Source of the DNA: Puniceicoccales bacterium
GTDB taxonomy: Bacteria > Verrucomicrobiota > Verrucomicrobiia > Opitutales > UBA9783
Assembly (NCBI GenBank): GCA_031278975.1
Contig: JAITJL010000010.1
Location: 1 to 64,000 of the forward strand
Reading direction: 5' to 3'
Length of the DNA: 64,000 nt
Shown here in pieces: positions 10,094 to 19,330 of the stretch (the first letter of the stretch is position 1; the number at the start of each line of letters is the position of its first letter). Below the pieces are notes generated by a model, which searched no databases, was not told the origin of the DNA, and worked only from the letters and a program-made list of their open reading frames with translations. The translations under genes were made by a program, and so were the position numbers.

Positions 10094-10401
10094 TATTTAG
10101 CTGCAATGTGTGAGAAATTTACAGGAACTTGCGACCGAGCCCAAATCGTTTGCCGATAGGTAGGTTGTTGCAAGTGTTCGCAATGCCGCTTTAAATAATT
10201 TGTTGATTGAATTTGGGATATGCGTAAATCCGTTTGCTGTATTTTTTGACCGAGCAGCGATAATTCTTTTTCCAAATGCTTGCCATAAGAAGCTTGCAAG
10301 TAGGCTTGCTGCCGCATCCACAGGAGTCCGAAGGCTCCCGTAATGGTTAGACTGAGTGCGAAAATTAAACAACAGGCACATTTTGAGGGGATGATTTTCA
10401 T
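10093..10401 (-). CDS. ftsL: FtsL-like cell division membrane protein
   Basis: Small bitopic protein of 102 aa with a single transmembrane helix (about residues 8-29) followed by a coiled-coil-like stretch (about 35-75). The sequence is poorly conserved, as usual for FtsL, and the call rests on topology, size and position between rsmH and ftsI. It overlaps both neighbours: ATGA with the rsmH stop and TAATG with the ftsI start. In other bacteria FtsL joins FtsB and FtsQ to activate FtsI/FtsW. Confidence 0.72.
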   Translation of the reverse strand: MKIIPSKCACCLIFALSLTITGAFGLLWMRQQAYLQASYGKHLEKELSLLGQKIQQTDLRISQIQSTNYLKRHCEHLQQPTYRQTIWARSQVPVNFSHIAAK

Positions 10402-11318
10402 AAGATTTTTCGAATAGCACGGAGTTTGGCCGAACGTGACCGTGGGTTGGAGCTAATTTCATTGTCGTCGGCAACAATAGGTTTTCTAAATGCTGAGGAT
10501 GCTTGCGATTGCTTGAATTGTCGCGGTTCCGTATCAAAGCGATGGCGACTTTTGCCACATTTTTCGTTAAAAAATTGTTTCACAATACGATCTTCGAGGG
10601 AATGAAACGTAATAACTGCCAAAATTCCATTCGGATTTAGGCATTCAAAGGCTTGCCTTAACCCCTCTTTTAAATGGTCCAGCTCTCGGTTAACGTAGAT
10701 GCGTATTCCTTGAAAGACACGGGTTGCAGGATGAATACCCGGTTTTTTGGAACGCCGCAGCGATGTGTACTTCTGTAAAAAATGTACAAGGTCGAAGGTT
10801 GTTTTGAAAGATGTTGAATGGCGTAAAGAGAGGATTTGTTTTACGACAGAGCGCCATTGTGGCTCTTCTCCAAAATCGCGAATGGCTTTAATCAGTTCCC
10901 CTTCACTGCCTGTTTCCAAAAAAGTTTTTGCCGACATACCTTCATTGGAATTCATTCGCATGTCCAATGGACCGTTGTGTTGAAAAGAAAAACCGCGTTG
11001 CGCTTGGTCAAGTTGGAATGAAGAGACTCCTAAGTCCATTAAAATACCGTCAAATTCTCTGCAAAGCAGTTTGAGGTGTGAAAAATTACAATGGAAGAAG
11101 TGAAGCCTGTGTAGGAATTTATCTTGGACATCCTCGGCACGCGATATTGCATCCGGATCCGTGTCTAAACCAATAATATGGATATGCTTATTTTGTTCCA
11201 ATAGCGCTGTCGTATGTCCACCGCCTCCAAATGTGGCGTCTAAGATGGTCCCCTGGATGTCTTTGAAACAATGTAGAACTGCATCTTTGAGAACTGGAAT
11301 GTGTTTTAACTCATCCAT
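10398..11318 (-). CDS. rsmH: 16S rRNA (cytosine(1402)-N(4))-methyltransferase
   Basis: SAM-dependent enzyme that N4-methylates C1402 in the decoding centre of 16S rRNA (formerly MraW). The SAM-binding motif DATFGGGGHT is near residue 27, followed by GLDTDPDA. Later family motifs are also present: DLGVSSFQLD, RGFSF, LDMRM and ITFHSLEDRIVK. The 306-aa length is normal. It starts 4 nt after mraZ and is therefore under the MraZ-controlled promoter. Confidence 0.95.
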   Translation of the reverse strand: MDELKHIPVLKDAVLHCFKDIQGTILDATFGGGGHTTALLEQNKHIHIIGLDTDPDAISRAEDVQDKFLHRLHFFHCNFSHLKLLCREFDGILMDLGVSSFQLDQAQRGFSFQHNGPLDMRMNSNEGMSAKTFLETGSEGELIKAIRDFGEEPQWRSVVKQILSLRHSTSFKTTFDLVHFLQKYTSLRRSKKPGIHPATRVFQGIRIYVNRELDHLKEGLRQAFECLNPNGILAVITFHSLEDRIVKQFFNEKCGKSRHRFDTEPRQFKQSQASSAFRKPIVADDNEISSNPRSRSAKLRAIRKIL

Positions 11319-11322
11319 TCTA

Positions 11323-11778
11323 TTATAGCCCCAATGTTTTTAAAAGTTGGCTCATCTCGTTATCGTCTTCGAGAGGAGAAGCTAGGTATTGCGTGTAAGC
11401 TTTAGGTGCCCAGATGTTAAAAGTGGCGTAACTTCCTACCAACAATGCATTTTTAGATATATCCGCGTGCCGAATAAGTTTTTCCGAAAGAATAATGCGT
11501 CCTTGTTTGTCGCATCCGAATGTATCTGCTTGAGAAAATAATTTTGCCAACACTTTTTGCCCACGCGTGTCACCCAGGCTGACGGCCGATACTTTTTCTT
11601 CCAGCCTTTCAATCATTTTTGGCGGATAGATGGTGATGCAGCCTAATGGATTTGGAAGGGCCAGATAAACGTCTTCCTGATCACCGGAAAATCGCCACTT
11701 TGAAGGTATGCACAGGCGATTTTTTGCATCCAATTGATGCAGGAATTCACCTACGAATACACTTTTGCCGACGACCAT
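11323..11778 (-). CDS. mraZ: Transcriptional regulator MraZ
   Basis: AbrB-like ring-forming DNA-binding protein that represses its own dcw operon. Two MraZ domains are visible, each with the conserved core: GEFLHQLDAKNRLCIPSKW and DTFGCDKQGRIILSEKL. An in-frame ATG at 11823 would add 15 residues, but that stretch is the promoter and operator itself. The ATG at 11778 (MVVGKSVFVGEF) matches the family start and gives 151 aa. It is the first gene of the mraZ-rsmH-ftsL-ftsI-murE-murF transcript. Confidence 0.94.
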   Translation of the reverse strand: MVVGKSVFVGEFLHQLDAKNRLCIPSKWRFSGDQEDVYLALPNPLGCITIYPPKMIERLEEKVSAVSLGDTRGQKVLAKLFSQADTFGCDKQGRIILSEKLIRHADISKNALLVGSYATFNIWAPKAYTQYLASPLEDDNEMSQLLKTLGL

Positions 11779-11785
11779 ACTTTTA

Positions 11786-11828
11786 CCCCACTTTACTCCA
11801 TTAAGCCCCACCAGGTCCCACAAGTCAA
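11786..11828 (-). promoter_or_regulatory. mraZ promoter with four MraZ operator boxes
   Basis: On the minus strand, TTGACT (11823-11828) and CTTAAT (11800-11805) form -35 and -10 elements with an exact 17-bp spacer. Overlaying them are four TGGRN boxes, TGGGA, TGGGG, TGGAG and TGGGG, at 11816-11820, 11806-11810, 11796-11800 and 11786-11790. Each is separated by 5 bp, a strict 10-bp period. This matches the known MraZ-binding arrangement (TGGGN repeats with 5-nt spacers), so the operon is very probably autorepressed. Confidence 0.85.
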
Positions 11829-12132
11829 CAAAAATCTGTAATTTATCATTATTTTTATGCGGTAAAAATTTATGCCGTAGTTGTTTTCAAAAAGTGGTTA
11901 CGTTGTACTTTTTTAAGTGGCGGTCGTAGCTTATTTCAACGGATGTTTGCTAAAATTTTCTCAACACCGTCAGTCATATTTTGAATACGTGGTAGGTACA
12001 ATGAATGCGGCGTGTGGGTTGAGTTCTTTGTCACAAGAACTAAAAAACGGCTGCAAGATATTGACCATCACCAACGATGTTTTGCGGCAAAATTTTATTG
12101 CAGGCACTTGTGCTAGCCCTTAAACTTCTTCT
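11829..12132. other. Divergent intergenic region upstream of mraZ and the 921-aa gene
   Basis: About 300 bases separate the mraZ promoter from the pilus-like gene. A GTG-started frame at 11917-12123 could encode 68 aa (or 40 aa from the ATG at 12001), but it has no recognisable domain. Just before the ATG at 12133 lies TTAAACTTCTTCT, a motif also found at the same place before dnaN. Confidence 0.4.
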
Positions 12133-14898
12133 ATGGGTTCGCAATGTTGTAAGACGAAGCAAAAAGAATGTGGAAACGGGTTTTTGGCTTCCATTATATT
12201 CATATTTATCTTAGCAGGAGCTTTGAGAATCTGTTGCAATACGACGATGTATGAAGCCAGATTAAGTGCCATTTTTGTACAACAAACGCAGGGTTATTAT
12301 CTTATGGAAAATGCAATGCACCTGGTACGTGATTACGCGTATCAGTTGACGCAAACCCCCAAGATGCCCAATATTTTTCTAGGTGTTGATGCCTACAGGC
12401 GTAAGGCTAATAGCGGCGTGATTAATTTTAATACCTCTTTTGCCAAAACACAGATTGCACCTGCAGATTTTCCATTGCAACCGGGGACATGGGAAGTTTT
12501 TGGAGGTCCTATTTTTTGGCAAGATAAAAAGAAAGATGCTAACGACGAACGTTACTTATCCGAGGTATTCCTATTGCTTGATTTAAGTGTTGTTTCCAAT
12601 TTTGTACCCAATTGGACGATGCGCATGGTTCAGCTCATGGAAATTGAACGTAATCCGCTGTGCGATTTCCAAATATACTCCGAAGAGGATACGGCTTATT
12701 GTGCTGGTCATATTAGTGATACTTCAGCATTGTATTTTCAAGGCCCTATCCAGATTAATGGTAACTTTCGCATAGCTAGATACAGGCATATATCTCCTGC
12801 ACTTTCGACCTATTTTTTGAATAGATTCAACATAGCGGGGCATTTATTACGCATTCAGCAGAGTGGAGAATCGTATTCGTCAATAGCCATCCCTTCTAAA
12901 TATGGTCTTTACGACAACAGTGCATTTTACAATAGCTATACGAATCCTTACAGCGTAGCTGCAAATAACGTTTACTTGCAAAATTATAGGATTGGATCCA
13001 GTCAAAGTAATAATCATGGCGTTGCAGTAAATACTAATTATTATAGTAACGCAACCGATACTTTTGATAAAGATTGTATGCTGTCATGGTGGTATGGGAA
13101 TGTGACTACCCGTGGAAGAATTTACAGGCCTACGGGCTTTGATCCCATTGCCTATTCGGGATGGTGGTACCCCAATTATACAACCGTTGCGGGTGCAACG
13201 AATGAGCATGTGGTGGACTTATGTGCCGGTTTATACAATTTATGCAATGCTATAAACTACAGCAATTCGAGCATTTACAATGGTACGAATATCGCTAAAG
13301 TACGAACAGCGTTTTCAACGTTGCGCGGATTAACGAATCAACAAATTACCGAAAAGGCGCGTTTAATAGAGTCACAAAAACCTGGCAACTTCCCCAGTTT
13401 ACTAATAAATGTTTTGGTTAAACAATCAGCTCAAACGCTTAGCTTTACACCCACCATCAATTTCCCCTACGTCACCTATTCCACAACACATTTCCCAGCC
13501 GCAAAAGATAATATTTACGTAAAAACCTACCTAAACTTTGTGGATCCCTATACCGGTAGTTCTCTCAACAACTTGATTAACTCTATTGAATGGATAAAAG
13601 TTACTCGATCAGGTACCTCATGCTATTATCTTGCGGATGCGGATACGCCCAATAGTGATTCATTTAATGCTGAAACTCAGATGTGGTTTACTCAAATGTC
13701 TAACAATAAATTAGCGGTTCATCAACTTTCTGTTCCAAACGGTATAAGTAGCTCTTTTACTTTTATAAAACTAACAACAGAAACGGCCGGGACCATTACG
13801 GACACCTCTGCGCCGCCCGCAAAATTGGTTGATTACGGTACGTATTGGCGACCAGAAATTTTCGATAATAAGGTTGCCAGGGTGTATATCCCGTCGCATT
13901 ACAATTTTATCTACGATCGCAACAGGGCTAAGTGGATTCAATTATTGGATTTTGACGTAGCTGCTTTTATAACCTCTCTCACCAATGGTTCTCCCATAGG
14001 TCTTACAAGTTTTCAGAATGATGTTAATAGTACCGTATTTTTTAATCGTTACTGGTTGGGTAAGCGCAATGGCGATAACTATAAGGCTCCCGCAAATACT
14101 TCGCAGGATATTCGTACGAACTATATAGCATCCAGAACTACCTTTTTGAATTCGTATAATAATGGTTCTTACGTATATCCATCAACCTTGTCACCGGTCC
14201 TCGATTTTGGGATTCGTATCATTAACGCAAGCACTTTACCGGCAGGCGGATTAAGCATCGTGTGTCCATTTCCGCTCTACATAAAAGGAAACTTTAATAC
14301 CACGAATACGCAGCCCAAAGCTTTTATCGCGGCGGATTCTATTACCTTATTAACTGATAATTGGCAAGATTGGTCAAGCGGCACGGATGCTTTCAATTCT
14401 TACCTGCGTAATCCCCTAGGAAATGCAAAGGATTATTCACCTAGTACTCGCCACAGTATTTATGCGCATGTTATGACAGGAACAACGCATCCCGATTTTT
14501 GGTTGAAAGATAATAAAAATGTATTAAATCCCGATTTGGGCATACAGGGGGTATTTAGATCTTTAGAATATATTGCCGGAGGTGCAACTCCTATATTGCA
14601 AGGTTCGTTGATGTTACCTTATTACTGCAAAATGCAATGGGAGCCTCCCATCAATTTTGCTTCCAAGGTCTCCCCACAGGGATACTGTCCACTTGGCTTT
14701 ATGCCGTCTAATAACTTTAGCTCCATGCGTCCTACGAAATGCATGCCATTTTATCACCGCATCAATCGCGGCCGGAAGACGCAAACGATCGGTGATGCTA
14801 CCTACAACGTTTTAAAAAATATTTACAATGCGGAAACCACCGATACATCCTACACCATGACCACTTACACCAACGCACTCCCCAATTATTTAAAATAA
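12133..14898 (+). CDS. Large secreted or pilus-associated protein with PilX-like N-terminus
   Basis: No family was recognised over the 921-aa length. A positively charged start is followed by one transmembrane helix (about residues 17-35) and a helical stretch containing YYLMENAMHLVRDYAYQL. That resembles the N-terminal anchor of PilX-like minor pilus proteins. The rest is rich in Asn, Tyr, Ser and Thr, typical of an exported beta-rich domain. It has no obvious GspG/PilA prepilin cleavage motif. It stands alone between divergent mraZ and nifJ and may decorate or prime the pilus assembled by the GspE/GspF/PilMNO-like proteins of this window; that link is inferred. Confidence 0.55.
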   Translation: MGSQCCKTKQKECGNGFLASIIFIFILAGALRICCNTTMYEARLSAIFVQQTQGYYLMENAMHLVRDYAYQLTQTPKMPNIFLGVDAYRRKANSGVINFNTSFAKTQIAPADFPLQPGTWEVFGGPIFWQDKKKDANDERYLSEVFLLLDLSVVSNFVPNWTMRMVQLMEIERNPLCDFQIYSEEDTAYCAGHISDTSALYFQGPIQINGNFRIARYRHISPALSTYFLNRFNIAGHLLRIQQSGESYSSIAIPSKYGLYDNSAFYNSYTNPYSVAANNVYLQNYRIGSSQSNNHGVAVNTNYYSNATDTFDKDCMLSWWYGNVTTRGRIYRPTGFDPIAYSGWWYPNYTTVAGATNEHVVDLCAGLYNLCNAINYSNSSIYNGTNIAKVRTAFSTLRGLTNQQITEKARLIESQKPGNFPSLLINVLVKQSAQTLSFTPTINFPYVTYSTTHFPAAKDNIYVKTYLNFVDPYTGSSLNNLINSIEWIKVTRSGTSCYYLADADTPNSDSFNAETQMWFTQMSNNKLAVHQLSVPNGISSSFTFIKLTTETAGTITDTSAPPAKLVDYGTYWRPEIFDNKVARVYIPSHYNFIYDRNRAKWIQLLDFDVAAFITSLTNGSPIGLTSFQNDVNSTVFFNRYWLGKRNGDNYKAPANTSQDIRTNYIASRTTFLNSYNNGSYVYPSTLSPVLDFGIRIINASTLPAGGLSIVCPFPLYIKGNFNTTNTQPKAFIAADSITLLTDNWQDWSSGTDAFNSYLRNPLGNAKDYSPSTRHSIYAHVMTGTTHPDFWLKDNKNVLNPDLGIQGVFRSLEYIAGGATPILQGSLMLPYYCKMQWEPPINFASKVSPQGYCPLGFMPSNNFSSMRPTKCMPFYHRINRGRKTQTIGDATYNVLKNIYNAETTDTSYTMTTYTNALPNYLK

Positions 14899-15005
14899 AG
14901 ATTAAAGCGTCATTGTTACGTTTTGATGGGAAATAATTTATGAAGAAAAGTGTTGCATTAGAATATAAAACTGAGAAAACCTTTCTATTGCGTGAAAACT
15001 CAGTT

Positions 15006-18000
15006 ATGAGTGATACTCTCAAGAGAGCCATCAAAGATGCCAATGAGGCGGTGGCATCGGTTGCCTATAAACTGAGCGAAATCATTGCAATTTATCCCAT
15101 TACCCCGTCTTCGCCCATGGCAGAATGGTGTGACCAGTGGTCCACGGAGCATAAACAAAATCTTTGGGGAATCGTTCCTGAAGTGGTTCAATTACAGTCG
15201 GAAGGAGGTGTTGCGGGTACCGTCCATGGAACTTTACAGGGAGGTGTATTAACCACCACATTTACGGCTTCGCAAGGATTGTTGTTGATGATTCCAAATT
15301 TGTATAAAATTGCCGGAGAATTAATGCCCTTTTGCATGCACGTAACGGCTCGGACTCTCGCTACGCATGCCTTGTCCATTTTTGGAGATCATTCGGACGT
15401 GATGGCCGTGAGACAAACGGGATTTGCACTTCTATCGTCCCATTCTGTCCAATCGGCTCAAGATTTAGCCGCCATCGCACACGTATCCACCCTCGAAGCC
15501 CGCATCCCATTTCTACACTTTTTTGATGGATTCCGTACGTCACACGAGATCAATACTTACAATCCTTTGGGCGATGATACCTTGAGAGCTTTAATGAACG
15601 AAAAAGACATTTTAGCCTTTCGTCGCCGTGGACTTTCACCCGATGCACCCGTCATTCGTGGAACGGCTCAAAATCCCGATGTTTATTTTCAATGTCGTGA
15701 GGCCAGCAATCGTTTTTATCAAGCGGTCCCTCAAATTGTAGAAAAAAAGATGCAGCTGTTTGAACAATTGACGGGCAGGCGCTATCGGTTGTTCGATTAC
15801 ATGGGGCATCCAGAGGCCGAACACATCTTTGTTCTCATGGGTTCGGGTAGCGAAACGGTGCATCAAACGGTGCAATACCTTGTGGAACAAGGTGAAAAAG
15901 TGGGTGTACTTCGCGTACATTTGTTTCGTCCATTTTCCATAAAACATTTTTTACAAGCAATACCGCGGTCCGCAAAGGAAGTCATTGTATTGGATCGCAC
16001 TAAAGAACCTGGAGCCGTGGCCGAACCGCTGTGTCAAGATGTGCAATCCGCCTTTCAAGAGGGGGTTCGTTCAGATCAGTGTTCCTTGCCGCATATCTTG
16101 GGAGGACGATATGGGTTGGGATCCAAAGAATTTAACCCCAGTATGGTGAAAAGTGTTTTTGATGCGGCCGTTCAAGGAACCCTGCAACCCTCTTTTACCT
16201 TAGGGATTGAGGATGACGTAACGTGTTTGTCGGTGTCGGTCAAGGAACCTATTGAATTGGAAAGTGCCGACACGTTTGGGGCTATTTTTTACGGATTAGG
16301 GTCCGATGGGACGGTGGGAGCCAATAAAAATACCGTTAAAATTATCGGCTCGGAAACAGAACGGTACGTGCAGGCTTATTTTGTATACGATTCAAAAAAA
16401 TCCGGCGCGATGACGATTTCACATCTACGATTTGGTTCAAAGCCCATACAAGCTCCCTATTTAATTCAAACCGCACAATTCGTTGCCTGTCACCAATTTC
16501 AATTTATTGAGCACTACGATATTTTGGCAAATTTGCAGCAGAAGGGCACATTGCTCATCAATGCTCCATTTGCGGTGGATCAAGTGTGGTTAAAGCTCCC
16601 CCAAGAAGTCCAGCAAACCCTCGTGGACAAAAATATTCAGGTGTACGCCATCGATGCCTTTAAGGTGGCAAGAGAAACAGGCATGGGAGGTCGGATCAAC
16701 ACGATTATGCAAACGTGTTTTTTTGCAATTTCAGGTATTTTACCGAAAGAAGAGGCTATTCAATGCATCAAAAACGCCATTCGAAAAACCTATGGGAAAA
16801 AAGGCGAAAGGGCTGTGCAGAGTAATTACGCCGCAGTGGATGCAACTTTGTCGAATCTACATTTCATTGCCCATCAAGGCGTTCAAGAAAAAGCACGCAG
16901 GCGTATTCCTTTAAATTTGAGCGGTGCTTCCGAATTTGTTCAAAAGGTAACGCAGCAATTACTGGAGCAAAAAGGGGATAGTTTGCCGGTGAGTCTTTTC
17001 CCCACCGACGGAACTTGGCCGACAGGGACCACCCAATGGGAAAAACGAAATATTGCGCAAGAACTTCCCGCATGGGATCCCAATGTTTGTATTCAATGCA
17101 ATCGTTGTTCGTTGATATGTCCCCATGCGGCTATTCGCTCGAAGCATTACGGTAAAGCATTTTTAGAAAAAGCACCTTCTGCTTTTAAATCGGTCGATTT
17201 TCGTTCGAAAGAGTATCCCAATGAGGCGCTTACCGTACAAATTTATCCGGAAGACTGTACCGCTTGCGGTTTATGCGTCGAGGTATGTCCGGCAAAAAGT
17301 AAGGTGGATCCCAATCGCAAAGCTTTAAACATAACCGCCAAAAATAAGATTTTTGAGCAAGAGAAAGAAAATAGTCAATTTTTTAATACTTTGCCTTGGC
17401 CTGACACAACGCGGTGTAAACTAGATCCAAAAACCACGCAATTTAAACAACCACTTTTTGAATTCTCTGGAGCCTGTGCCGGCTGCGGAGAAACTCCGTA
17501 CATTAAGCTTATTTCACAGTTGTTTGGAGATCGTTTGCTGATTGCCAACGCTACGGGATGCTCTTCCATCTACGGAGGTAATTTACCCACTACGCCGTAC
17601 GCAAAAGATGCAAATGGGCGGGGACCCGCTTGGGCTAATTCTCTATTTGAAGATAACGCGGAATTTGGATTAGGTCTCCGTTTATCCGCAGATAAGAAAA
17701 CACAAATTGCTCGGGATTTGCTCTGTTCTTTGCACTCAGAAGTAGGAGGGAATCTGGTGGAACAAATTCTCAAAGTGAACCCTAATGACGCAATGCAAGT
17801 GCTTGAACAGCGCAAGTGCATAGAAATGTTAAACGAGCGTCTACAAACGTTGAATACGCCAAACGCCGAACTTTTATTGTCGCTAATTGATTTTTTAGTG
17901 GAGAAGTCTGTTTGGATTGTAGGCGGTGACGGCTGGGCATACGATATTGGTTTTGGTGGACTGGACCATGTATTGGCCAGTGGGTGCAACGTAAACATTT

Positions 18001-18545
18001 TGGTACTGGACACGGAAGTTTATTCCAATACGGGCGGACAACAATCAAAAGCAACGCCGTTGGGTGCAGTTGCCAAATTCGCTGCTGCAGGCAAAGAAAG
18101 GGCAAAAAAAGATCTGGGATTGTTGATGATGTCTTACGGGCACGTTTACGTGGCTCAGATTGCCATAGGCGCCAATCCAGGACAAGCCATAAACGCCACT
18201 ATAGAGGCCAATAGTTACTCAGGGCCTTCTTTAGTCATCGCTTATAGCCATTGCATTGAACACGGTTACGATTTAAAATATGGTGCGGAGCAGCAGCGAT
18301 TGGCAGTGGAATCCGGCTATTGGCCACTGTATCGTTTTGATCCTCGTCGTACTTTACAAAACGAAAATCCAATGCAATTGGATGCCGTTGAGGCTAAAAT
18401 TCCATTGACGGACTACTTACGGAGGGAAAATCGATTTAAGGTTTTGGAAAAATTAAATCCAGAACGTGCAAACAGCTTAAAGGAAAATGCTCAAACCATC
18501 GTTCACAATCGGTTGGCGTATTACCATTATCTTGCACAAAAATAA
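15006..18545 (+). CDS. nifJ: Pyruvate:ferredoxin (flavodoxin) oxidoreductase
   Basis: Single-chain enzyme that oxidises pyruvate to acetyl-CoA and CO2 and reduces ferredoxin; it is a hallmark of anaerobic metabolism. The N-terminal domain begins with IIAIYPITPSSPMAEW. Two 4Fe-4S ferredoxin motifs follow near residues 694 (CIQCNRCSLICP) and 750 (CTACGLCVEVCP). The third cluster's CAGCGE is near 823 and the thiamine-diphosphate motif GDGWAYDIGFGG near 974. The frame is open to an ATG at 14940, but the ATG at 15006 (MSDTLKRA) fits the family start and gives 1179 aa, the usual length. It appears monocistronic and implies a low-potential electron economy (hydrogenase or Rnf elsewhere). Confidence 0.95.
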   Translation: MSDTLKRAIKDANEAVASVAYKLSEIIAIYPITPSSPMAEWCDQWSTEHKQNLWGIVPEVVQLQSEGGVAGTVHGTLQGGVLTTTFTASQGLLLMIPNLYKIAGELMPFCMHVTARTLATHALSIFGDHSDVMAVRQTGFALLSSHSVQSAQDLAAIAHVSTLEARIPFLHFFDGFRTSHEINTYNPLGDDTLRALMNEKDILAFRRRGLSPDAPVIRGTAQNPDVYFQCREASNRFYQAVPQIVEKKMQLFEQLTGRRYRLFDYMGHPEAEHIFVLMGSGSETVHQTVQYLVEQGEKVGVLRVHLFRPFSIKHFLQAIPRSAKEVIVLDRTKEPGAVAEPLCQDVQSAFQEGVRSDQCSLPHILGGRYGLGSKEFNPSMVKSVFDAAVQGTLQPSFTLGIEDDVTCLSVSVKEPIELESADTFGAIFYGLGSDGTVGANKNTVKIIGSETERYVQAYFVYDSKKSGAMTISHLRFGSKPIQAPYLIQTAQFVACHQFQFIEHYDILANLQQKGTLLINAPFAVDQVWLKLPQEVQQTLVDKNIQVYAIDAFKVARETGMGGRINTIMQTCFFAISGILPKEEAIQCIKNAIRKTYGKKGERAVQSNYAAVDATLSNLHFIAHQGVQEKARRRIPLNLSGASEFVQKVTQQLLEQKGDSLPVSLFPTDGTWPTGTTQWEKRNIAQELPAWDPNVCIQCNRCSLICPHAAIRSKHYGKAFLEKAPSAFKSVDFRSKEYPNEALTVQIYPEDCTACGLCVEVCPAKSKVDPNRKALNITAKNKIFEQEKENSQFFNTLPWPDTTRCKLDPKTTQFKQPLFEFSGACAGCGETPYIKLISQLFGDRLLIANATGCSSIYGGNLPTTPYAKDANGRGPAWANSLFEDNAEFGLGLRLSADKKTQIARDLLCSLHSEVGGNLVEQILKVNPNDAMQVLEQRKCIEMLNERLQTLNTPNAELLLSLIDFLVEKSVWIVGGDGWAYDIGFGGLDHVLASGCNVNILVLDTEVYSNTGGQQSKATPLGAVAKFAAAGKERAKKDLGLLMMSYGHVYVAQIAIGANPGQAINATIEANSYSGPSLVIAYSHCIEHGYDLKYGAEQQRLAVESGYWPLYRFDPRRTLQNENPMQLDAVEAKIPLTDYLRRENRFKVLEKLNPERANSLKENAQTIVHNRLAYYHYLAQK

Positions 18546-18607
18546 ACCGTGATTTATGAGGTGCTTTTCCAAATGAAAGATTGATTACGGAGTAAAAGGA
18601 ATGTGTA

Positions 18608-19216
18608 GTGATTGGTGGGAAACATAAATTAGACGAGCAGCAATTACAAAAGCTGCTCATTGATAGGCATGTCCACTATCCTTTATTTGTTTACGAAGTT
18701 ATCGATAGTACAAATTTAGAAGCATTTCGACTGTTGAATGCGGTGCAGGATCGATGCGTTATTGTTTTAAGTAAATTTCAAACCCAAGGTCGAGGTACTC
18801 ATGGTCGAATTTGGGAAGACAATCGCGGACAACTCAATTTAAGCATTGGCTTTAAAGAGTGCATATTGCCAGAAAAATTAAATGAAATTCGCGTTTTACT
18901 CAATCGGTACTTTTGTGAGAAATTGATACAGTTATTTCACAACCCTTTTTATTTAAAAGATCCCAACGATATTCTGTGGAAAGATAAAAAGCTCAGCGGT
19001 ATGTTATTGGAATCAAAAGTTGAAAACGATTTGACGGCGGTTTGGGTCATGGGTTTTGGAATGAACGTATATCGTACTCGTCATAAACTGTGGTCTCAGG
19101 CGGTTCAAGAGAGCGCTATATCTTTGCAGGACATTTTGGTAGACCAAAAAATTGATATCAATTTTTTGGCTGCGGAATTTATTCAAATAACATTACTTCA
19201 ACATCCCCTGTCCTAA
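18608..19216 (+). CDS. birA: Biotin--[acetyl-CoA-carboxylase] ligase
   Basis: Attaches biotin to the carrier domain of biotin-dependent carboxylases. The family motifs are clear: DSTNLEAFRLL near residue 35, then the biotinyl-AMP loop QTQGRGTHGRIWED (GRGTHGR is the canonical GRGRxGR-type element) and DILWKDKKLSGMLLE. The start is GTG at 18608. The 202-aa length corresponds to the catalytic domain alone, without the N-terminal DNA-binding repressor domain and with little of the C-terminal cap. It is notable that bioB in this window is a pseudogene, so this ligase probably uses imported biotin. Confidence 0.85.
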   Translation: MIGGKHKLDEQQLQKLLIDRHVHYPLFVYEVIDSTNLEAFRLLNAVQDRCVIVLSKFQTQGRGTHGRIWEDNRGQLNLSIGFKECILPEKLNEIRVLLNRYFCEKLIQLFHNPFYLKDPNDILWKDKKLSGMLLESKVENDLTAVWVMGFGMNVYRTRHKLWSQAVQESAISLQDILVDQKIDINFLAAEFIQITLLQHPLS

Positions 19217-19330
19217 CGATGATAGACTTCTTTTTTAAAACAAAATTAAGCTTTTTACTCTGAGTCTGAAAAAAGTTACGCGTGATAAACCGGTCTGATG
19301 CCTATAAATTAAAACATGGATTGCCAACAC

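Noticed and set aside
11917-12123. Possible 68-aa gene between mraZ and the 921-aa gene
   Set aside because: It starts at GTG with no ribosome site or domain, and lies in a divergent promoter region. It is kept only as a remark on that region.
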